Positions 36,295-44,804 of a stretch of DNA of 64,000 nt are shown here, in pieces; position 1 is the first letter of the stretch, and each line of letters starts with the position of its first letter. The position numbers and the translations under genes are program-made. Source of the stretch: Nonomuraea coxensis DSM 45129 (GTDB taxonomy: Bacteria > Actinomycetota > Actinomycetes > Streptosporangiales > Streptosporangiaceae); NCBI RefSeq assembly GCF_019397265.1, contig NZ_CP068985.1:2708501-2772500 (forward strand), in the 5' to 3' direction. Below the pieces are notes generated by a model, which was given only the letters and a program-made list of their open reading frames with translations, was not told where the DNA came from and made no database searches.

Positions 36295-36936
36295 ATGGTC
36301 GAACAAACTGCGGTGCTCGGCGTGGCATCCGTGGCTCTCGGGATGGTGCTGTCGCCAGGGCCCAACATGATGTACCTGATATCCAGGAGCACCAGCCAGG
36401 GCCGGCGGGCCGGCGTGATCTCCCTGGCCGGCGTCGCCGCCGGGTTCCTCGTCTATCTCGTGGGGGCGAACCTCGGCCTGGCCGTGCTGTTCGCCGCCCT
36501 CCCCGGGCTCCTCGCCGTCATCCGCTTCGCGGGAGCGCTGTACCTGCTGTGGCTGGCCTGGCAGACGATCAAGCCCGGCGGGGTGTCCGTCTTCGCGTCC
36601 CGGGACGTGCCGCCCGAACCGCCGCGCCGGCTGTTCCTCATGGGCCTGATGACCAACCTGCTCAACCCGAAGATCGCGCTTCTCTACATCTCGATCATCC
36701 CGCAGTTCATCGTCCTCGACCGGGGGAGCGTCCTGCTCCAGGGCACCCTGCTCGGCTGCGTGCAGATCGCCGTCGCCCTCCTGGTCAACCTCGCGATCGT
36801 GCTGGCCGCCGGCGGTATCGCCGGGTTCCTGGCCGACCGCCCCTCCTGGCTCCGGGCGCAACGCCTGGCCATGGGGTCCCTTCTCGCCGTACTCGCGATC
36901 ATGCTCGCCGTCGTGCCGCAGGGGGCCACGTCCTGA
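36295..36936 (+). CDS. LysE/RhtB-family amino-acid exporter
   Basis: A 213-residue membrane protein with six hydrophobic segments and the family motif LSPGPNMMYLISRSTSQGRRAG in the first third. It exports amino acids or amines. Being divergent from a MocR regulator suggests an amino-compound-responsive efflux pair. Confidence 0.92.
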   Translation: MVEQTAVLGVASVALGMVLSPGPNMMYLISRSTSQGRRAGVISLAGVAAGFLVYLVGANLGLAVLFAALPGLLAVIRFAGALYLLWLAWQTIKPGGVSVFASRDVPPEPPRRLFLMGLMTNLLNPKIALLYISIIPQFIVLDRGSVLLQGTLLGCVQIAVALLVNLAIVLAAGGIAGFLADRPSWLRAQRLAMGSLLAVLAIMLAVVPQGATS

Positions 36937-37082
36937 AGGCGGCCGCGATCGCCCGTCACCGCTGAGTCCCGCCGCGCCGCCGTACGGCGCACGGTCACGC
37001 CACCAGGCGCCGGAGGTCAGCGGCCGGCGCCGCGGCCGTCCAGAGCCGGCGGGAGGATCCAACCGGCCGGCGATCGGTGGTT
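36937..37082. other. Intergenic region without recognisable gene
   Basis: GC-rich spacer after the LysE gene. I see no gene, tRNA or strong hairpin here. The following 285 bases hold a regulator-gene remnant. Confidence 0.5.
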
Positions 37083-37300
37083 CTATGCGTCGGGCGGTCG
37101 CTCGGCGGGGAACAGGATCGCGCTGAGGAGGTAGGGGGTGCGGCCTGGGGCGGGTGTGTTGGCCAGCCGGTCGCGCAGCACCGCGAGCAGGTCGGCCGTC
37201 ATCGCGCTGAGCTCGTCGGGGCTGAGCCAGAGGGTGCCCTGCCGGTAGGCGACCGGGTCGGCGTCGGCGTCGGCGCGTGGAACTGCCGCCGAGTGACCGG
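37083..37300 (-). pseudogene. C-terminal remnant of an ArsR/HTH-type regulator
   Basis: On the minus strand a reading frame ending in TAG at 37083 gives ADADPVAYRQGTLWLSPDEL and then a tail ending LLSAILFPAERPPDA. This is the kind of C-terminus seen in actinomycete winged-helix (HTH_20/ArsR-like) regulators. No start codon or DNA-binding half precedes it; the upstream frame is arginine-rich junk. It looks like a gene truncated at its 5' end. Confidence 0.5.
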
Positions 37301-37367
37301 CTCGCCTCCTCGTCCGCTCGGGTTCGCGCGGATGAGGAGGTGAGCCGGACGACGGCTCAGGCGGACG

Positions 37368-38417
37368 TCAGCCGTCGGCGTTCCTCGACAGGACGACCTT
37401 CAGTGCCCCGGTCTCCGCCGCGTCGGAGAACGTCTGGTAGGCCGCCTCCATGTCGTTCAGCCCGAACCGGTGGGTGATGAAGGTGGTCGGGTCGAGCCGG
37501 CCCGCGGCGATCATGTCGAGCAGGGCCGGGGTGGAGTAGGTGTCCACGAGACCGGTGGTGATGGTCAGGTTGCGGATCCACAGGTCTTCGAGGTGCAGCG
37601 TGACGGGCGCGCCGTGCACGCCGACGTTGGCGATGTGCCCGCCGGGCCGGACCAGCCTGGTGCACAGGTCGAAGGTGTCGGGTACGCCGACCGCCTCGAT
37701 GGCCACGTCCGCGCCGAGTCCGCGGGTGAGCTCGGCCACCGCGGCGGCCGGGTCGTCGCCCGCGCCGACCACGACGTCCGCGCCCAGCCGCTTGGCGGCC
37801 TCCAGCCTCGACGCGGCCAGGTCGACGGCGACGATGTGGCTGGGCGTGAACAGCTGCGCGGTCGTGATGGCCGCCAGGCCGATGGGCCCGGCCCCGACCA
37901 CGACGACCGTGTCGCCGGGCCGCACCCGGCCGTTGAGCACGCCGACCTCGTACGAGGTGGGCAGGATGTCGGCGAGCATGAGCGCCGCCTCGCTGCTCAC
38001 TCCCTCGGGCAGCGCGTACGTGGACGTGTCGGCGAACGGGACGCGGACGTACTCGGCCTGGGTGCCGTCGATGCGGTGGCCGAGGATCCAGCCGCCGCCG
38101 CCGAGGCATTGCCCGTACATCCCGGTCCGGCAGTAGCGGCAGCGGCCGCACGCGGTGACGCAGGAGACCAGCACCCGGTCGCCCTGCTTGACGGTGGTGA
38201 CGGCGTCGCCGGTCGCCATGACGGTGCCGACGGCCTCGTGGCCGAGGATCCGGCCGGGCTCGACGGCGGGGACGTCGCCCTTGAGAATGTGCAGGTCGGT
38301 GCCGCAGATCGTGGTGGTGTCCACGCGCACGATCGCGTCCGTCGGCTCGACGAGCCGCGGATCCGGAGTCTCCTCCCAGGCACGCCGGCCTGGTCCGTGA
38401 TAAATGAGCGCCTTCAT
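37368..38417 (-). CDS. Zinc-dependent alcohol dehydrogenase
   Basis: A 349-residue medium-chain dehydrogenase. Catalytic-zinc ligands are in TTICGTDLH and GHEAVGTV; the structural-zinc loop is CGRCRYCRTGMYGQC; the NAD-binding segment is VVVVGAGPIGLAA. The sequence type is that of secondary-alcohol/isopropanol-like dehydrogenases (TDLHILKGDVP). AAGGAGG precedes the ATG at 38417. No functional partner is evident in the neighbourhood. Confidence 0.9.
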   Translation of the reverse strand: MKALIYHGPGRRAWEETPDPRLVEPTDAIVRVDTTTICGTDLHILKGDVPAVEPGRILGHEAVGTVMATGDAVTTVKQGDRVLVSCVTACGRCRYCRTGMYGQCLGGGGWILGHRIDGTQAEYVRVPFADTSTYALPEGVSSEAALMLADILPTSYEVGVLNGRVRPGDTVVVVGAGPIGLAAITTAQLFTPSHIVAVDLAASRLEAAKRLGADVVVGAGDDPAAAVAELTRGLGADVAIEAVGVPDTFDLCTRLVRPGGHIANVGVHGAPVTLHLEDLWIRNLTITTGLVDTYSTPALLDMIAAGRLDPTTFITHRFGLNDMEAAYQTFSDAAETGALKVVLSRNADG

Positions 38418-38499
38418 CAGGACCTCCTTGTCCTCTCTCTCCACCATCACCCCTGATGGCGGGGTAGGAAAAGGGGCGAAGGTCCTCGGTCGCGCCGCC

Positions 38500-38907
38500 T
38501 CAGGAGGGGGCGTACCGGGCGGCGTACTCCTCCGACGGCGCGATCGGCGTGATCACGTCGACGAGCACGCCGTTCGGGTCGGCGACGATGAAGTGGCGCT
38601 GGCCGAAGTCCTCGTCGCGCAGCTCCAGCTCCGGCGTCAGGCCCTCGCGGACGACCAGGCGCTCCCACTCGGCGTCGACGTCGGCGACCTCGAAGTTGAG
38701 CAGCAGCCCCGCGACCGGCCGGCGGTAGGCCGCGGGCAGCGTCGGGTGCTCGTGGTCGAGCAGGGCGAGCTCGTACGTCCCGCGGCGCAGGCTCACGTAC
38801 CAGTCGGCCTCGAAGGTCACCTCATAACCGAACAACCGGACGTAGAAGTCCTTCGACGCGGCCAGGTCCGCCGTGCACACCACCGGATACACGCTGTTCA
38901 GCTTCAT
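38500..38907 (-). CDS. VOC-family (glyoxalase/bleomycin-resistance-like) protein
   Basis: A 135-residue VOC protein ([21 protein letters not shown], later [14 protein letters not shown]), a fold used by glyoxalases, dioxygenases and drug-binding resistance proteins. It is divergent from the TetR gene across an 83-base gap with two TetR-type palindromes, so it is very likely repressed by that regulator. Confidence 0.85.
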   Translation of the reverse strand: MKLNSVYPVVCTADLAASKDFYVRLFGYEVTFEADWYVSLRRGTYELALLDHEHPTLPAAYRRPVAGLLLNFEVADVDAEWERLVVREGLTPELELRDEDFGQRHFIVADPNGVLVDVITPIAPSEEYAARYAPS

Positions 38908-38927
38908 GCGCTCCTCCTCGTCACTTC

Positions 38928-38944
38928 ACATACCGCTGGTATGT
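38928..38944. promoter_or_regulatory. TetR operator 1
   Basis: A perfect 17-bp palindrome, ACATACC-GCT-GGTATGT, 20 bases from the VOC start codon. Nearly identical to operator 2; centres are 33 bp (about three turns) apart. Confidence 0.75.
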
Positions 38945-38960
38945 CGGCGTACGCTATGTG

Positions 38961-38977
38961 AGATACCGTCGGTATGT
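38961..38977. promoter_or_regulatory. TetR operator 2
   Basis: A near-perfect palindrome, AGATACC-GTC-GGTATGT, 13 bases before the TetR ATG; with operator 1 it suggests autoregulation and repression of the VOC gene. Confidence 0.75.
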
Positions 38978-38990
38978 CAAAGGGGGCGCC

Positions 38991-39587
38991 ATGACCAGGA
39001 CCGAACAGAAGGAGCGCACCCGCCGCACGCTGCTCGCCACGGCGAGACGCCTGTTCGCGGCCCGCGGCTACGCCGGAGTGGGGCTGGCGGAGCTCGTCCA
39101 GGAGTCCGGCGTCACCAAAGGCGCCCTCTACCACCACTTCACCGGCAAGACCGACCTCTTCCGCGCCGTGCTGGAAGAGGTGCAACGCGAGGTGGCCGGG
39201 CGCGTGGCCGAGGCCGCAGAGGCGGAGGACGACCCGTGGGCGCAGCTCAAGGCGGGGTGCGCCGCGTTCGTCGCGGCCGGCGCCGACGCGGAGGTGCAGC
39301 GGATCATGCTGATCGACGGCCCCGCCGTGCTCGGCTGGAACGACTGGCGCGCGATCGACGAGGCCACCAGCGTCCGGCACCTGACCGACGCCCTGACCGC
39401 CCTCGTCGCGGACGGCACCCTCCCCGCCCAGCCGGTCGCGCCGCTGGCCCGGCTGCTGTCGGGGGCGATGAACGAGGCCGCGCTGTGGCTGGCGCAGTCC
39501 GCCCCGGCCGACCTGGCCGACACCCAGGCCGCGCTGTCCCGCCTCCTCGACGCCCTGCGTGCTTCGCCCGCCCCGCCCGCGTGGTGA
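38991..39587 (+). CDS. TetR-family transcriptional regulator
   Basis: A 198-residue regulator with the N-terminal helix-turn-helix (VGLAELVQESGVTKGALYHHF, residues 29-49) followed by a ligand-binding helical domain. ATG 38991 is chosen over the in-frame ATG at 38958 because AAGGGGG lies just ahead and because the earlier start would cover operator 2. It probably controls itself and the divergent VOC gene. Confidence 0.92.
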   Translation: MTRTEQKERTRRTLLATARRLFAARGYAGVGLAELVQESGVTKGALYHHFTGKTDLFRAVLEEVQREVAGRVAEAAEAEDDPWAQLKAGCAAFVAAGADAEVQRIMLIDGPAVLGWNDWRAIDEATSVRHLTDALTALVADGTLPAQPVAPLARLLSGAMNEAALWLAQSAPADLADTQAALSRLLDALRASPAPPAW

Positions 39588-39597
39588 GGACGTCGTC

Positions 39598-40350
39598 TCA
39601 GCGAGCCTCGGCGGAGAGAGGTGCGGCCCGGAGCGCGCCGTCCATCCGGATGACCTCGCCGTTGAGGTAGTCGTGGTGGATGATCGTCAGCGCCAGGTGG
39701 GCGTACTCGTCAGGGCGGGCCGGCCGCCGCGGGAACGAGACGCCGGCCGCAGGCCCCTCGCGCGGCTCCGCGGGCGTCTCCACGATGCCCGGGGCGATGG
39801 TGTTGACCCGGATGCCGTGCTGCGCGAGGTCGCGCGCCGCGGGCAGGGTCAGCCCGACGATGCCGCCCGTGGACGAGGCGTACGCGGCCTGCCCGATCTG
39901 CCCCTCGTACGCGGCGACCGAGGCGGTGTTGACGATCACGCCGCGCTGGCCGTGCTCGTCCGGCTCGGTGCGGGCGATGGCCTCGGCGGCCAGGGCGAGC
40001 ACGGTGAAGGTCCCGACGAGGTTGACCCGCACGACGCGCGCGTACAGGTCCAGGTCGTGCACGCCGTCCCCGCCCAGGATCCGGGCGGACGGGCCGATGC
40101 CCGCGCAGTTGACGACCGCGCGCAGCGGCAGGCCGGCGGCGGCGGTCGCGACGGAGGCCCGCACCTCCTCGGGGCTGGTGACGTCGGTGGGCAGGTACTC
40201 CACCCCCCGCACCCGGTCCGCGGCGTCGATGCGCCGCCGGAGGTCGAGCACGAAGACCTCCGCGTCCTCCTTGGCCAGCAGCTCGGCGGTCGCGGCGCCG
40301 ATCCCGGAGGCGCCGCCGGTGACGATGACGGCGCTGTGGGCGACCTGCAT
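39598..40350 (-). CDS. SDR, 3-hydroxyacyl-CoA dehydrogenase-like, catalytic Lys replaced
   Basis: A 250-residue SDR of the type II 3-hydroxyacyl-CoA dehydrogenase (HSD10) kind: TGGASGIG, NCAG, and GGIVGLTLPAARDLA. The catalytic Tyr157 is present, but the Lys four residues on is Thr161 (YASST), which should impair normal SDR catalysis. It shares one base (TGATG) with the stop of the acyl-CoA dehydrogenase upstream and would oxidise the 3-hydroxyacyl-CoA in a beta-oxidation sequence. Confidence 0.87.
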   Translation of the reverse strand: MQVAHSAVIVTGGASGIGAATAELLAKEDAEVFVLDLRRRIDAADRVRGVEYLPTDVTSPEEVRASVATAAAGLPLRAVVNCAGIGPSARILGGDGVHDLDLYARVVRVNLVGTFTVLALAAEAIARTEPDEHGQRGVIVNTASVAAYEGQIGQAAYASSTGGIVGLTLPAARDLAQHGIRVNTIAPGIVETPAEPREGPAAGVSFPRRPARPDEYAHLALTIIHHDYLNGEVIRMDGALRAAPLSAEAR

Positions 40351-41531
40351 CAGTGCTTCTCCCTGTCGGCGGCGGTGATCACGGGCGGGGTGTTCCTGGC
40401 GAGCGAGCGGCCGATGACCATGCGCTGGATCTGGTTGGTGCCCTCGAAGATCTGCATGACCTTCGCCTCGCGCATGTAGCGCTCGACCGGGAAGTCGCGG
40501 GTGTAGCCGTAGCCGCCCAGCACCTGGACGGCGTCGGTGGTGACCTTCATGGCGTTGTCGGTGGCGACGAGCTTGGCGATGGACGCCTCCCGCCCGTACG
40601 GCAGGCCGAGGTCCTTCAGCCGGGCGGCGTGCAGCGTCGTCGCGCGGGCGCTCTGCACGGCCGCCTCCATGTCGGCCAGCAGGAACGCGAGCCCCTGGTG
40701 CTCGATGATCGGCCTGCCGAACGTCGAGCGCTCCTTCGCGTACGTCACGGCGTGGTCGAGCGCGCCCTGCGCCAGGCCGGTGGCGACGGCGGCGATGCCC
40801 AGCCGGCCGGAGTCGAGGGCGGCCAGCGCGATGCCGAGGCCGTCGCCCTCCGCGCCGATCCTGCGCTCGGCCGGCACCCGTACGCCGTCCAGCCGCATCG
40901 TCGCGGTCGGCGAGGCGGTCAGGCCCATCTTGTGCTCGGGCGGATCGGCGCTCAGCCCTTCGGCGTCGGCCGGGACGAGGAAGCAGGAGATGCCCGTGCG
41001 GTCGTCGGAGGTCCGCGCCATTACGGTGTAGAAGTCGGCGCGCCCGCCGTGCGTGGTCCACGCCTTCGCGCCGGTGAGCACGTAGCCGTCGCCGTCGCGG
41101 ACGGCGCGGGTGGTCATGGCGGCGGGGTCGGAGCCGGCGTGCGGCTCGCTCAGGCAGTACGCGCCGAGCAGTTCGCCGCCGAGCATGCCGGGCAGCCAGG
41201 CCCGCCGCTGCTCCTCGGTGCCGAAGCCGATCAGCGGGAAGCACGACAGCACGTGCACGCTGGTGCCGACGGCGACGCTGGACCAGACCCGGGCGACCTC
41301 CTCCAGCACCCGCAGGTACACGTCGTAGGGCTGGCCGCCGCCGCCGTACTCCTCGGCGTAGGGCAGGCCGAGGACTCCCATCGCGCCGAGGGTGCGGAAC
41401 ACCTCGCGCGGGAAGTCCTCGTCCGCCTCGGCCCGCGCGACGCGGGGGGCCAGCTCCCCGTCGGCGAGGTCCCGGACGACCCTGAGCAGGTCGGCGCTCT
41501 CTTCGCTGGGCATGACGTGCGATGCGGGCAT
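40350..41531 (-). CDS. Acyl-CoA dehydrogenase
   Basis: A full-length (393-residue) FAD acyl-CoA dehydrogenase with the substrate/flavin segments YCLSEPHAGSD and KAWTTHGG, ERSTFGRPI, QVLGGYGYTRDFPVER, and the C-terminal IFEGTNQIQ. It introduces the alpha-beta double bond in an acyl-CoA. The ATG at 41531 has GAGGAA 8 bases upstream. It is divergent from the TetR-hydratase fusion gene, whose N-terminal domain probably regulates it. Confidence 0.93.
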   Translation of the reverse strand: MPASHVMPSEESADLLRVVRDLADGELAPRVARAEADEDFPREVFRTLGAMGVLGLPYAEEYGGGGQPYDVYLRVLEEVARVWSSVAVGTSVHVLSCFPLIGFGTEEQRRAWLPGMLGGELLGAYCLSEPHAGSDPAAMTTRAVRDGDGYVLTGAKAWTTHGGRADFYTVMARTSDDRTGISCFLVPADAEGLSADPPEHKMGLTASPTATMRLDGVRVPAERRIGAEGDGLGIALAALDSGRLGIAAVATGLAQGALDHAVTYAKERSTFGRPIIEHQGLAFLLADMEAAVQSARATTLHAARLKDLGLPYGREASIAKLVATDNAMKVTTDAVQVLGGYGYTRDFPVERYMREAKVMQIFEGTNQIQRMVIGRSLARNTPPVITAADREKH

Positions 41532-41547
41532 CGGAGCTTCCTCTGAT

Positions 41548-41587
41548 GAGTACGGAATCAAGTACCAAAGTATCAGAAACTGTACTC
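41548..41587. promoter_or_regulatory. Divergent promoter/operator between acyl-CoA dehydrogenase and TetR-hydratase fusion
   Basis: AT-rich for this genome, with outward inverted GAGTAC (41548-41553) and GTACTC (41582-41587) and an internal GTACCAAAGTATC. It is a likely operator for the TetR domain of the fusion protein; exact half-sites are not certain. Confidence 0.45.
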
Positions 41588-41617
41588 CGTGCCAGGGGGT
41601 GCCGTAGAGTCGGTGCC

Positions 41618-43000
41618 ATGCCACCGCCCGACAGGACCCGCACCCGGCCCGAGGAGACATTGGCGCAGCTCCGCGAGCTGTTCCTGGCCGAGGGATTCGC
41701 GTCGTTCAACATCGGCGACCTCGCCGAGCGGCTGCGCTGCTCCCGGACCACCCTGTACGCGGTGGCGCCCAGCAAGGAGCAGATCGTCGTGGCCGCCGTG
41801 CGCTCGTTCTTCAAGGCGGCGGCCGAGCGCATCGAGGCCAGGGTCGCGGCCTCCGGCGACCCGGCCGGGCAGCTCGCCGCCTACCTGGAGGCCGTCGCCG
41901 CCGAGCTGCAGCCCGCCTCGGCCGCGTTCCTCGCGGACGTGGCCGCCTTCGGCCCGGCCAACGAGGTCTACCAGGAGAACACCCGGTACGCCGCGGAGCG
42001 GGTGCAGAGCCTGGTGACGGAGGGCGTCAGGGCCGGGGTGCTGCGTTCGGTCGACGCCTCGTTCGTGGGGGCGGCGGTGGCCGAGATCATGAACTCCATC
42101 CAGCGCGGCGCCATCCAGTCGGCCACCGGCTTCGACGCCGCGCGGTCCTACCGGCACCTCGCCGACCTGGTCCTCGCCGGCCTCGCCGCCGCGCCGGCGC
42201 AGGAGCGGACGGTCACCGGGACGGGGCTGCGCTACGCCGTCGCCGACGGGGTGGCGACCGTCGTGCTCGACCGGCCGGAGTCCTCCAACGCGCTGGACCT
42301 GCCCATGGCGCGGGCGCTCGGCGACGCCGTCGAGGCCGCGGCGGCCGACCCGGGGGTGCGCTGCCTGCTGCTGCTCGGCCGCGGCCGCACCTTCTGCGCC
42401 GGTGGTGACGTCACCGCGATGCACGCCGCCGCCGACCGCGCCGGCTACGTGCTGGAGCTGGCCAGGACGGCGCACCGCGCGGTGCTGGCCCTCGCCGGGC
42501 TGGAGGTCCCCGTCGTGGCCGCCGTCCAGGGCGCGGCGGCGGGCGCGGGGCTCGCGCTCACCCTGGTGGCCGACGTGGTGCTCGCGGGCGAGTCGGCGAC
42601 GTTCCTGACCGCGTACGCCCAGGTGGGGCTGACCCCGGACTGCGGCACGTCCTGGCTGCTGCCGCAGGTGGTGGGGCTGCGCAGGGCGCTCGCCCTGACG
42701 CTGACCGACCGCCGCCTGACGGCGGCGGAGGCCGCGGACTGGGGGCTGGTCACCGACGTCCACCCCGACGACGAGCTCGCCGAGGCGGCCAGGCAGGCCG
42801 CGGCGCGGATCGCGGCCGGGCCGTTCCCGGCGCTCGGCAGGACCCGGCGCCTGCTCCGTGACGCGCCGGCGCGGTCCCTGGCCGACCAGCTCGGCGTCGA
42901 GGCCGCGACGATCGCCGAGGCCGCCGCGTCCGCCGCGGCCGGGGCGAGGCTCGACGCGTTCGTGAACGGCAAGGAGAAGCAGAGAGGCGGAACCCGATGA
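41618..43000 (+). CDS. TetR regulator fused to enoyl-CoA hydratase/isomerase
   Basis: One uninterrupted 460-residue frame with two complete domains. Residues 10-190 are a TetR regulator: helix-turn-helix [20 protein letters not shown], then a helical C-terminal domain. Residues 205-455 are an enoyl-CoA hydratase/isomerase: oxyanion segments FCAGGDV and GAAAGAGL, and Asp341 in [10 protein letters not shown] as in PaaG-type isomerases. No stop or ribosome site separates the domains. TetR regulators of fatty-acid genes bind acyl-CoAs, so the enzyme could consume the ligand sensed by the same chain. ATG 41618 is chosen because it removes only unrelated leader sequence. Confidence 0.85.
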   Translation: MPPPDRTRTRPEETLAQLRELFLAEGFASFNIGDLAERLRCSRTTLYAVAPSKEQIVVAAVRSFFKAAAERIEARVAASGDPAGQLAAYLEAVAAELQPASAAFLADVAAFGPANEVYQENTRYAAERVQSLVTEGVRAGVLRSVDASFVGAAVAEIMNSIQRGAIQSATGFDAARSYRHLADLVLAGLAAAPAQERTVTGTGLRYAVADGVATVVLDRPESSNALDLPMARALGDAVEAAAADPGVRCLLLLGRGRTFCAGGDVTAMHAAADRAGYVLELARTAHRAVLALAGLEVPVVAAVQGAAAGAGLALTLVADVVLAGESATFLTAYAQVGLTPDCGTSWLLPQVVGLRRALALTLTDRRLTAAEAADWGLVTDVHPDDELAEAARQAAARIAAGPFPALGRTRRLLRDAPARSLADQLGVEAATIAEAAASAAAGARLDAFVNGKEKQRGGTR

Positions 43001-44109
43001 ACGACGGCCCCCTGGCGGGACTGCGCGTGGTGGAACTGGCCGGGCTCGGCCCGGCCCCGCACGCGGCCATGGTGCTCGCCGACCTCGGCGCCGACGTGGT
43101 CAGGATCGAACGGCCGGCGGGCCGCGGACTCCGGCTCGGCGCCCCCGGCACGACCGACGCCGTGCTGCGCGGCCGGCGCCTGATCCACGCCGACCTGAAG
43201 TCCGGCGACGGGCGCGCCGTCGTCCTCGGCCTCGCCGAACGCGCGGACGTGCTCGTCGAGGGCCTGCGCCCCGGCGTGGCCGAACGGCTCGGCGTGGGCC
43301 CGGACACCTGCCTGGCGCTCAACCCCGGCCTGGTCTACGCCAGGATGACCGGGTGGGGCCAGGACGGGCCGTGGGCCCAGCAGGTCGGCCACGACATCAA
43401 CTACATCGGACTGACCGGCGCGCTGCACGCCATGGGCCGCGCCGACCGGCCCCCGGCGCCGCCGCTCAACCTGGTCGGCGACTTCGGCGGCGGGTCCATG
43501 CTGCTGCTCGTCGGCGTGCTGGCCGCCCTGTTCGAACGTTCCCGCTCCGGGCGCGGCCAGGTGGTCGACGCCGCCATGGTCGACGGCACCGCGCTGCTCA
43601 GCCAGATGACCCTGGCCCTGCGCGGCATGGGCGCCTGGCGCGACGAACGCGAGGGCAACCTGCTCGACGGCGCCGCGCCCTTCTACGACACCTACGCCTG
43701 CGCCGACGGCGGGTTCGTCGCGGTGGGCGCGCTGGAGCCGCACTTCTACGCGGCGCTGCTGGCCGGGCTGGACCTCGACCCGGCCGAACTGGGCGAGCAG
43801 AACGACCCGGCCGGCTGGCCGGCGATGCGCAAGCGGTTCGGCGCCGCGTTCGCCTCCCGCACCCGTGACGAGTGGGCCGCGCACTTCGCCGGCACCGACG
43901 CCTGCGTCACCCCGGTGCTCAGCTTCGCCGAGGCGCCCGCCCACCCGCACCTGGCGGCCCGCGGCACGTACGCCGAGGCGGACGGCGTGGTCCAGGCGGC
44001 CCCCGCCCCCAGGTTCTCCCGCACCCCGGCCGCCCCGGTGGCCCCGGTGCCGCGCACGGCGTCCGACCCGGCGGCCGTGCTGCGCGCCTGGGACCGGCCG
44101 CCCGCCTGA
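42997..44109 (+). CDS. mcr: Alpha-methylacyl-CoA racemase-like family III CoA transferase
   Basis: A 370-residue CaiB/BaiF-fold enzyme closely following the M. tuberculosis MCR pattern. The catalytic pair is His132 (GHDINY) and Asp162 (NLVGDFGGG); [12 protein letters not shown] and [20 protein letters not shown] follow. It should epimerise 2-methylacyl-CoAs so that acyl-CoA dehydrogenases can act on them. Its ATG overlaps the fusion-gene stop (ATGA), so the two are co-translated. This supports a branched or sterol-like side-chain substrate for the island. Confidence 0.92.
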   Translation: MNDGPLAGLRVVELAGLGPAPHAAMVLADLGADVVRIERPAGRGLRLGAPGTTDAVLRGRRLIHADLKSGDGRAVVLGLAERADVLVEGLRPGVAERLGVGPDTCLALNPGLVYARMTGWGQDGPWAQQVGHDINYIGLTGALHAMGRADRPPAPPLNLVGDFGGGSMLLLVGVLAALFERSRSGRGQVVDAAMVDGTALLSQMTLALRGMGAWRDEREGNLLDGAAPFYDTYACADGGFVAVGALEPHFYAALLAGLDLDPAELGEQNDPAGWPAMRKRFGAAFASRTRDEWAAHFAGTDACVTPVLSFAEAPAHPHLAARGTYAEADGVVQAAPAPRFSRTPAAPVAPVPRTASDPAAVLRAWDRPPA

Positions 44110-44156
44110 CCCCCGGCGCTCAGGCCGTGGCGGGCCGCCGATCCGGGCAGGGGTGT

Positions 44157-44780
44157 TCAGGCCGCGGCGGGATCGCCGAGCCGGGTCAGGGCCTCCGCGA
44201 TCGACGCGGCCGGATCCCCTGCCGCGCGGCGGGGGACCGGGGTGAGGGTTTCCGGCGCGTACACGCCGAGTTCGGCGCCGTCGAAGCGGACGATCCGGCC
44301 GGTGACACCGCGCGTGGCGTCGCTGAGCAGCGCGACCACCACCGGCGCCACGTCCCCGGGCGCGCCCAGCGCGGGCCGGTCGGGCCGGGTGTCCAGCGCC
44401 GCCATGCCGGTCTCGGCCAGTGGCGACACGGCGTTGACCCGGATGCCGGCGGACGCGCAGTCCCGCGCCCAGCCGGCGGTCATCGCGGCCACCGCCCCTT
44501 TCGTGGCGCCGTACGCGCTCATGCCGGGGATCCCGGACCGGGCGCCGGACACGATCGTGACGATCGACCCACCGGCGCCCCGCCGGACCATCGCCCGCAT
44601 GGCGTGCACTGCGGCGAACTGCACCCCGAGCACGTTGACCTCGGTGATCCGCCGCAGTCTGGCCTCGTTGACCACGACCGCCGCGCCGTGGGCGGCGCAG
44701 GCCAGCGCGTAGGCGCGGCCGAGTTCCCGCCCGGCGCCCGTCACGACGACGCAGCGCCCGCCCAGCAGGCCGTCACCCAT
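44157..44780 (-). CDS. SDR with internal deletion (NNAG region missing)
   Basis: A 207-residue SDR-like protein, about 60-70 residues shorter than its family. The N-terminus TGAGRELGRAYALA and the catalytic YGATK are present. But the chain jumps from the second strand (AVVVNEA) straight to ITEVNVLGVQF, losing strands 3-4 and the NNAG motif. The frame is intact. It is either a decaying gene or an unusual compact SDR. It lies at the end of the minus-strand ligase/hydratase operon. Confidence 0.72.
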   Translation of the reverse strand: MGDGLLGGRCVVVTGAGRELGRAYALACAAHGAAVVVNEARLRRITEVNVLGVQFAAVHAMRAMVRRGAGGSIVTIVSGARSGIPGMSAYGATKGAVAAMTAGWARDCASAGIRVNAVSPLAETGMAALDTRPDRPALGAPGDVAPVVVALLSDATRGVTGRIVRFDGAELGVYAPETLTPVPRRAAGDPAASIAEALTRLGDPAAA

Positions 44781-44804
44781 CAGGGCCGTCCAGCGGGCCG
44801 CTCA

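Noticed and set aside
40537..41031. Long open frame antisense to the acyl-CoA dehydrogenase
   Set aside because: Composition is Ser/Arg/Pro-rich with no family resemblance, and the sense gene is complete and conserved.
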